Shown: positions 31,329 to 35,526 of the stretch, one piece after another | Layout of the letters: the number at the start of each line of letters is the position of its first letter | How positions within the stretch are numbered: position 1 is the first letter of the stretch | Virus record (IMG/VR): IMGVR_UViG_3300020215_000107 | Location: 1-35,526 of that record | Direction: 5' to 3' (one strand) | DNA length: 35,526 nucleotides | Source of the DNA: a virus | Translations under genes and position numbers: made by a program | Notes under the pieces: generated by a model | Database searches by the model: none | What the model was told of the DNA's origin: nothing | What the model saw: only the letters and a program-made list of their open reading frames with translations

Positions 31329-31511
31329 TTACGCCGACCCTCCTCTCACCTCTTGTGAAGTTGCTGCGAGCGCGATGCCGCCCATCAGCCCCCACGCCCA
31401 TGGCGGGGCGCCGAGAAGCTCTCCGTTGAATCCGTACCTGACGACCGCCGCGCACGCCGCGAACGGCGCCATGAACATCCACCACGTCAGCACCGCCGTA
31501 AACATGACCAC
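31329..31511 (-). CDS. Two-TM membrane protein in inverted cassette (holin-like)
   Basis: 60 aa from GTG 31511 (ATG 31505 also possible). Two hydrophobic stretches: residues 2-24 (FTAVLTWWMFMAPFAACAAV) and about 38-53 (WAWGLMGGIALAATS). The frame stays open upstream to about 31573 without a normal start and would add RRDDWRDP, so the true N-terminus may be longer. Resembles a class II holin. Paired with the exported protein it could instead be an exclusion membrane anchor. Orientation opposes all late genes. Confidence 0.55.
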   Translation of the reverse strand: MVMFTAVLTWWMFMAPFAACAAVVRYGFNGELLGAPPWAWGLMGGIALAATSQEVRGGSA

Positions 31512-31576
31512 AGGGTCGCGCCAGTCGTCGCGCCTGTACAGCGGGAACGGGTGTTCAGCACACGGGGGTCGGCAAT

Positions 31577-33397
31577 ATGTCTAGCCGAGACGAGGAGATC
31601 CAGGCTTGGCAGGCCGAGTTGGGCGGCCCCAACCACAACGAAGCCCGTGAGTGGCTCCGCAAACTCGGCGTCATCCAAAAGCCTTCCCTGCCCGAAGCGC
31701 TGAGCCAGGCCGCTGCGGCGAAGGTCAACGCGCCGTCACGAGCCGAGGCTGCGGGGCGTAACTTCGCGGAAGGGTTTCTGCCGGGCGCTCATCGCCTGGC
31801 CGAGTTCTTCTCCGTCTCGCCTGGAGCCCCGCCGCCGATGCAGAGGCACGCCGACGGCACCATGGCCCCTGGCCCGGTGCAGCTCGGCGGACCCAAGGCC
31901 CAGGAGCGCACGCAGCGGCTTGCCGAGTCGACGAGTGCGTACCCGTGGACGTCGGCGGCGAGCGGGATGGCCGGCGCAACGGTCGGTATCCCCGGCATGC
32001 TGGGCAAGGGGGCCTGGAAGGCGACCGGGGCGGTCCCTAGGCTGGGGGCTCCCGCCAAGAGCATCCCGAGCATGGCCGGCAAGGGGCTGGCTCGTGGCGT
32101 CGCAGCGTACGAGATGACCGCCCCAGCGACGGCCGCTGTCAGCGACCCTGCGGACGTCGGGCCCGTTCAGGCGGCCAAGGACGCTGCGACGAATCCCGTC
32201 GGCCTGGCGGCTGGCGGCCTTCTGGGGATGTTGGGCGTGGCCGCTCAGCGGCACATCGCGCGTACGACTGACCCCAAGACGCAGTCGGGCCGCATCATCC
32301 AGGACGTCAAGGACGCGGGCGGCAAGATCAACACCTTCGGCGATGAGCCGGTCCGTGGCGGTGAGTTCGACAAGCCGGCGATGCAGGCTCTCCCCGAGGG
32401 GCGCGAGGGCGTCAACAAGGCGGCCGGCGCGGCGGGCAGGACGTTCACCCGCTTCAACCGCGTCGTACTGAAGAAGGCGCGCAAGGAGTACTCCAAGGAG
32501 TTGGAGCAGATCGCGCGCGACAACCCGGATCCGGTGGACCTCGAGCCAGTCGCCGCGCGCCTGGACGGTCTCATCAAGCGGCAGTCGAACGGGCAGATCG
32601 CAAACCCAGACATCGCCGCCGCCGTCCAGAACGTCAAGCGTCTGATCACGGTCGACGCTGAGCCTGGGCCTCAACTGTTCGGACCAAAGGGCGAACCGCT
32701 CCAGACCGGAGCGCCCGCCAGGGCACAGGCCACGCTACAGGACCTCAGGCAGGCCAAGGAGACGGTCGCGGATCTGGCGCAGTTCGGCCAGCCAGTCACG
32801 AAGGACAACGCACCCTATCGGGTTATCTACAAGACGCTTTCCGAGGCGAGCAAGGACATCGATCCCAGGCTGCGGGCCATCGACGAGAAGTTCTCGGCCA
32901 CAATGTCCAAGTTGGAACGCGCAAACGACATCATGTACGGCCGGGACACGGCCGACGTGGCAAGTCGGGCGGCTTCGGAGCGCACGGCCGCTGCGAATTT
33001 TGGCCGGGCCGGCGACCCGTCGCAGGCGGGTACCATTCGCGCCGACCAGCTCGAGGAGCTCGCCGCGCTCGACCCGTACTACAAGCGCATGCTGACGCAG
33101 GTTCGGGCCAAAAAGGCCCAAGAGAGCCTGCGCTATGGCGAAGAAGGCGCGAACCAGATGGCGATCGAGCAGTCGCAAGCGCGCGGCTCTGGCGGTTTTC
33201 TCGGTTTGGTCGGTCTAACGCCACGAAACAAGCAGATCGCGGGCATCCGCATGGGCCTGCCCGCGGCCGGGGCGACGCAAAGAGCGGTTCCGCCGATGCA
33301 GGGCGGGCCAGCGTACCTGCCAATCATGGAAGCGCTGTCGATTGCAGCGCAGAACAGCCTAAAGAGAAAACAGGCCGGAAAACGCAAGGTAGAATAG
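31577..33397 (+). CDS. Internal virion (ejection) protein candidate 3, 606 aa
   Basis: Helical, with a hydrophobic Gly/Ala-rich middle (SGMAGATVGIPGMLGKGAW near 128-146; NPVGLAAGGLLGMLGVAA near 208-225) that could insert in a membrane, flanked by charged coiled regions and a basic end (LKRKQAGKRKVE). This membrane-plus-helix design is typical of P22 gp16/T7 gp16-like ejection proteins. Its start lies just beyond the inverted cassette. Confidence 0.6.
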   Translation: MSSRDEEIQAWQAELGGPNHNEAREWLRKLGVIQKPSLPEALSQAAAAKVNAPSRAEAAGRNFAEGFLPGAHRLAEFFSVSPGAPPPMQRHADGTMAPGPVQLGGPKAQERTQRLAESTSAYPWTSAASGMAGATVGIPGMLGKGAWKATGAVPRLGAPAKSIPSMAGKGLARGVAAYEMTAPATAAVSDPADVGPVQAAKDAATNPVGLAAGGLLGMLGVAAQRHIARTTDPKTQSGRIIQDVKDAGGKINTFGDEPVRGGEFDKPAMQALPEGREGVNKAAGAAGRTFTRFNRVVLKKARKEYSKELEQIARDNPDPVDLEPVAARLDGLIKRQSNGQIANPDIAAAVQNVKRLITVDAEPGPQLFGPKGEPLQTGAPARAQATLQDLRQAKETVADLAQFGQPVTKDNAPYRVIYKTLSEASKDIDPRLRAIDEKFSATMSKLERANDIMYGRDTADVASRAASERTAAANFGRAGDPSQAGTIRADQLEELAALDPYYKRMLTQVRAKKAQESLRYGEEGANQMAIEQSQARGSGGFLGLVGLTPRNKQIAGIRMGLPAAGATQRAVPPMQGGPAYLPIMEALSIAAQNSLKRKQAGKRKVE

Positions 33398-33457
33398 TTC
33401 CAACAACCCATATCCACGTCGCGGGAAGGAGAGGGCCGGCGACGAGGAGGAGTCCGA

Positions 33458-33883
33458 ATGGACACGATTTCGTACACCCTCTCAACCGTTCCCGGTAACA
33501 GCGAATATCTCGTCGTTGCTGACAGCACGTACGGGATCAACGGCCTGCCAGCATCAGCTGCGAGCGAGCCGGCGCCGGGAAACCACCGCGGCCAGTGGGC
33601 GCGCTTTCGCCGTGTCTCCATCACGGTGAAGAACGGCGATCAACAGGTCAGCATCGTCTTTCGCGCGATGACGAATCCGACGCTGACCACGTCGTCGGCG
33701 TTCGAAACGGACCCGGACATCGCGACGGCTGGTACGTACACGCTGGCTGCGAGCACCACGAAGACGCTCGACTGGAAGGTGCCGACGCCTGACTGGCGCA
33801 TCTACGTGCTAGCCGGCGCCAACAACCCCGACTCGATGATCACCACGGTCACGGCCTACGACGACGCGGAGCCGGGAGCCTAG
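33458..33883 (+). CDS. Small beta-structured virion protein, 141 aa
   Basis: GAGGAGG lies about 8 nt upstream, in a 60-nt gap without a clear promoter (a TAGAAT at 33390 lacks a -35). Thr/Ser-rich strands (YTLSTVPGNSEYLVVAD; RRVSITVKNGDQQVSIVF; GTYTLAASTTKTLDWKVP) resemble a small tail-fibre or decoration domain. No family recognised. Confidence 0.58.
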   Translation: MDTISYTLSTVPGNSEYLVVADSTYGINGLPASAASEPAPGNHRGQWARFRRVSITVKNGDQQVSIVFRAMTNPTLTTSSAFETDPDIATAGTYTLAASTTKTLDWKVPTPDWRIYVLAGANNPDSMITTVTAYDDAEPGA

Positions 33884-33885
33884 CC

Positions 33886-34407
33886 ATGGCCTACGCCGGC
33901 ACTACCTACGGCCCTCGCCTGGTGAGCGGCCCTCCTGTGCGGACGGCACTGGCCGCGACAGCGCGGACGCTTGCCGCCACCGTGCTCAACGGCAACAGCA
34001 ACCGGCGGATCCGGGTGGTGTGGCGGCTCAAGAACGCCACCGCGTCGGGGCGCAGCCTAACGCTGAAGTTCAACGGCGCGACCACGGGCGTGACCATGCA
34101 GCAGGGCAACGTCAGCGGCTCCACCGTGGGCGGCTCGTCTGGTTTGATTGGCCTGCTGCGGGCGAGCGCGGATGCGCTGGTGGTCCTCGACATGCCGACG
34201 AAGTACACGGCAAGCAGCCTGCGCCGTATGGGCGTCATACAGTACGTCGCCAACCAGGCGGGGCAGTCGATCGAGATCGCCGGTTACGGCGTCGTGAACT
34301 GGGAGAGCAGCGATGTTATGACGTCGGTGGAAATCGACGGCGGCGCCGCCGACACGTTGGCCATCGGCTCCGAGGTCACGATCGAAGAGTACTCGGAGGT
34401 GGCGTGA
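33886..34407 (+). CDS. Small beta-structured virion protein, 173 aa
   Basis: ATG two bases after the previous stop. Beta and Gly/Ser/Thr-rich (LNGNSNRRIRVVWRLKNAT; SLTLKFNGATTGVTMQQGN; GQSIEIAGYGVVNWESSD). Looks like a jelly-roll fibre tip or decoration, similar in style to the preceding protein. It is placed between ejection and lysis genes. Confidence 0.58.
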   Translation: MAYAGTTYGPRLVSGPPVRTALAATARTLAATVLNGNSNRRIRVVWRLKNATASGRSLTLKFNGATTGVTMQQGNVSGSTVGGSSGLIGLLRASADALVVLDMPTKYTASSLRRMGVIQYVANQAGQSIEIAGYGVVNWESSDVMTSVEIDGGAADTLAIGSEVTIEEYSEVA

Positions 34408-34769
34408 TGTTCACGTTGAAGGAGATGCACGACGTCGCGACTCACGGCACCTTCGCTCCCGTGTGCGAGCGCTACGAGGAGATGGGGGGAAAGCGCATCC
34501 GCGCGACGGGGCCAGAGGGCGAATACGATGCGTATCGGCTGCCCGACGGCAGGATCGTCGGCGCGTGTCTGCGGGTGGCCAGTGCGGCGAAAGAGGCGGC
34601 CGACGCGGCATTCAACACCGCCATATCGGCAGAGCAAACCAAGCGCACGGCAGCACTGACGGTGGTCAAGAATCAAGTCGCGCGGGTTCGAGCCATCGCC
34701 CCGGCATCGCGGACGGACCAGGACCGATGGCTGCTGGCGCTGTCGTACCTCGTCCTGCGGGAGGAGTGA
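34407..34769 (+). CDS. Hypothetical helical protein before holin, 120 aa
   Basis: ATG 34407 is preferred because GGAGG lies 7 nt upstream; GTG 34404 is only 4 nt away. N-terminal mixed fold (PVCERYEEMGGKRIRATGP; EYDAYRLPDGRIVGACL) and then an Ala-rich helix (AAKEAADAAFNTAISAEQTK). Not a membrane protein. Possibly a virion or lysis accessory. Confidence 0.55.
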   Translation: MFTLKEMHDVATHGTFAPVCERYEEMGGKRIRATGPEGEYDAYRLPDGRIVGACLRVASAAKEAADAAFNTAISAEQTKRTAALTVVKNQVARVRAIAPASRTDQDRWLLALSYLVLREE

Positions 34770-34776
34770 GGCATGC

Positions 34777-35097
34777 ATGAGCGACGAGCAGTACGACTCC
34801 GACGAACCCCGGCGAGTTACGGGCGGGTCCTCGCCTTCTACGGACTCGTCGGGCTCGCCATCTCCCTCGTCGGCAGTTGGGGAGGTAGCGAAGCTGGCGT
34901 GCGGCATGATCGTGAGCCTGTTCTGCGCCACGATTGCCGGCCGTATTGCCTGGTCGATGGACCCGACGCCGGGGCCGCTGGGGTGGCCGAAATGGTTTTG
35001 GGGCCTGGTGGGCGTAGTGGGGATTGGTGCTCCGACCAGCTTCTATCAGGCCCGAAAGCTGGTGCAGTCAGTGATCGCGCTGAGGGGCGGTAGGTGA
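34777..35097 (+). CDS. Holin, two-TM type
   Basis: 106 aa. A Ser/Pro/Asp-rich N-terminus (1-35) is followed by TM1 at 38-59 (AKLACGMIVSLFCATIAGRI) and TM2 at 73-90 (FWGLVGVVGIGAPTSFY), with a basic end (ARKLV). Lies immediately before the endolysin with a GTGA overlap, the usual holin-endolysin pair. It would form the membrane lesion that releases the endolysin. Confidence 0.7.
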   Translation: MSDEQYDSDEPRRVTGGSSPSTDSSGSPSPSSAVGEVAKLACGMIVSLFCATIAGRIAWSMDPTPGPLGWPKWFWGLVGVVGIGAPTSFYQARKLVQSVIALRGGR

Positions 35098-35526
35098 GCC
35101 TCACGCACGTCACCACGAATTTTGCGTGGGAAGAGTTCCGCTGCAATGACGGCACCCCGGTCCCGCCCGAGTGCCAGCCTGACGTCAGGCGCCTGTGCGA
35201 ACTGCTCCTGGAGCCCATCCGCAAGGCGTGGGGCGGTCCCATCATCGTGGTCAGCGGGTGGCGGTCCCGCACCTGGAACGCGCGCGTAGGCGGCGCCAAG
35301 AGCAGCTACCACGTCACGGGCGAGGCGGCCGACATCCGCCCGGTGGACGTGCTGCGCGTCGACCCGCTGCGCGGTCTCATCGAGGACATGGTGCGTGAGG
35401 GCGAGTTGCCCGACCTGGGCGGCATCGGGGCGTATCGCTCCTGGGTCCACGTCGACATTCGCCGGAAGAAGGCCGACGGCCACATCGCCAGGTGGGCCGG
35501 GGCTGGCGTGGGTAGCGAAGAGACGA
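35094..35526 (+). CDS. Endolysin, M15-family D,D-peptidase, right end cut
   Basis: GTG start in a GTGA overlap with the holin; no stop before the window edge. Residues 50-60 read IIVVSGWRSRT and 71-80 SYHVTGEAAD, the SxHxxGxAxD zinc motif of M15 (H73, D80), with WVHVD at 118-122 giving the third ligand H119. It cleaves peptidoglycan cross-links or stem peptides. Visible length 144 aa is already near the usual 130-150, so only a short tail is missing. No signal peptide, consistent with holin-dependent release. Confidence 0.88.
   Translation, partial: MSLTHVTTNFAWEEFRCNDGTPVPPECQPDVRRLCELLLEPIRKAWGGPIIVVSGWRSRTWNARVGGAKSSYHVTGEAADIRPVDVLRVDPLRGLIEDMVREGELPDLGGIGAYRSWVHVDIRRKKADGHIARWAGAGVGSEET

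Noticed and set aside
31051-31584. Forward frame of 177 codons with GTGA overlap, opposite the inverted cassette
   Set aside because: It fits the junction style, but the reverse frames have a real signal peptide, two TM segments, an AGGAGG site and GC-rich third positions, while this one is a Ser/Ala-rich shadow.
34773-35093. Forward frame in the other phase over the holin gene
   Set aside because: The chosen frame gives two clean TM helices and the GTGA link to endolysin; this one does not.
1-35526. tRNA genes, CRISPR array, reverse transcriptase/diversity-generating element, insertion sequence
   Set aside because: No cloverleaf with CCA-type acceptor pairing, no regularly spaced repeats, no RT or transposase motif was seen on either strand.

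Overview
The window reads as one GC-rich temperate short-tailed (podovirus-like) phage genome, or most of one. The basis is a tyrosine integrase at the left edge, a replication and nucleotide-metabolism block, and a late block with a P22-like order: terminase, portal, scaffold, major capsid, gp4-like adaptor, tailspike, gp10-like tail stabiliser, ejection proteins and lysis. No tRNA, rRNA, CRISPR array or insertion sequence was found. The host cannot be named. A short-tailed virion, a Tat-type leader and an M15 peptidase endolysin fit a high-GC Gram-negative bacterium.

Layout. 1-670: catalytic part of the integrase. 671-942: non-coding region with an inverted repeat, tandem repeats and a possible promoter; a likely attP and early control region. 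943-10238: about 28 tightly packed forward genes, most joined by 4-nt ATGA or GTGA overlaps. They include a DUF4406 protein, an N6-adenine-type DNA methyltransferase, an HNH nuclease, an O-like replication initiator, SSB, a DUF1599/Nmad1-like protein, a membrane-anchored HExxH protein, several small Cys-rich proteins and a Tat-leader protein. 10241-11183: a control region with two small reverse genes diverging from an excisionase/MerR-like regulator. 11184-11611: non-coding and hairpin-rich, a candidate packaging site or late control region.

11612-20578: packaging and head genes: probable TerS, TerL, portal, a GroES-like protein, scaffold, a decoration candidate and the major capsid protein. 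20591-24054: two beta-helix proteins and a zinc-ribbon/alpha-toroid protein. 24054-33397: gp4-like adaptor, pectate-lyase-fold tailspike, gp10-like protein and three large ejection candidates. Between the second and third ejection genes lies an inverted two-gene membrane/periplasmic cassette resembling a moron. 33458-35526: small virion proteins, a two-TM holin candidate and an M15 endolysin that runs off the right edge.

The genes form a complete infection plan: integration and lysogeny control, replication and host takeover, packaging into a scaffolded HK97-like head, a P22-type tail with internal ejection proteins, and lysis. If the two window ends are joined, the endolysin frame closes with a GTGA overlap onto the integrase GTG at position 29, so the window may be a complete circular map. 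That is an inference from the sequence.
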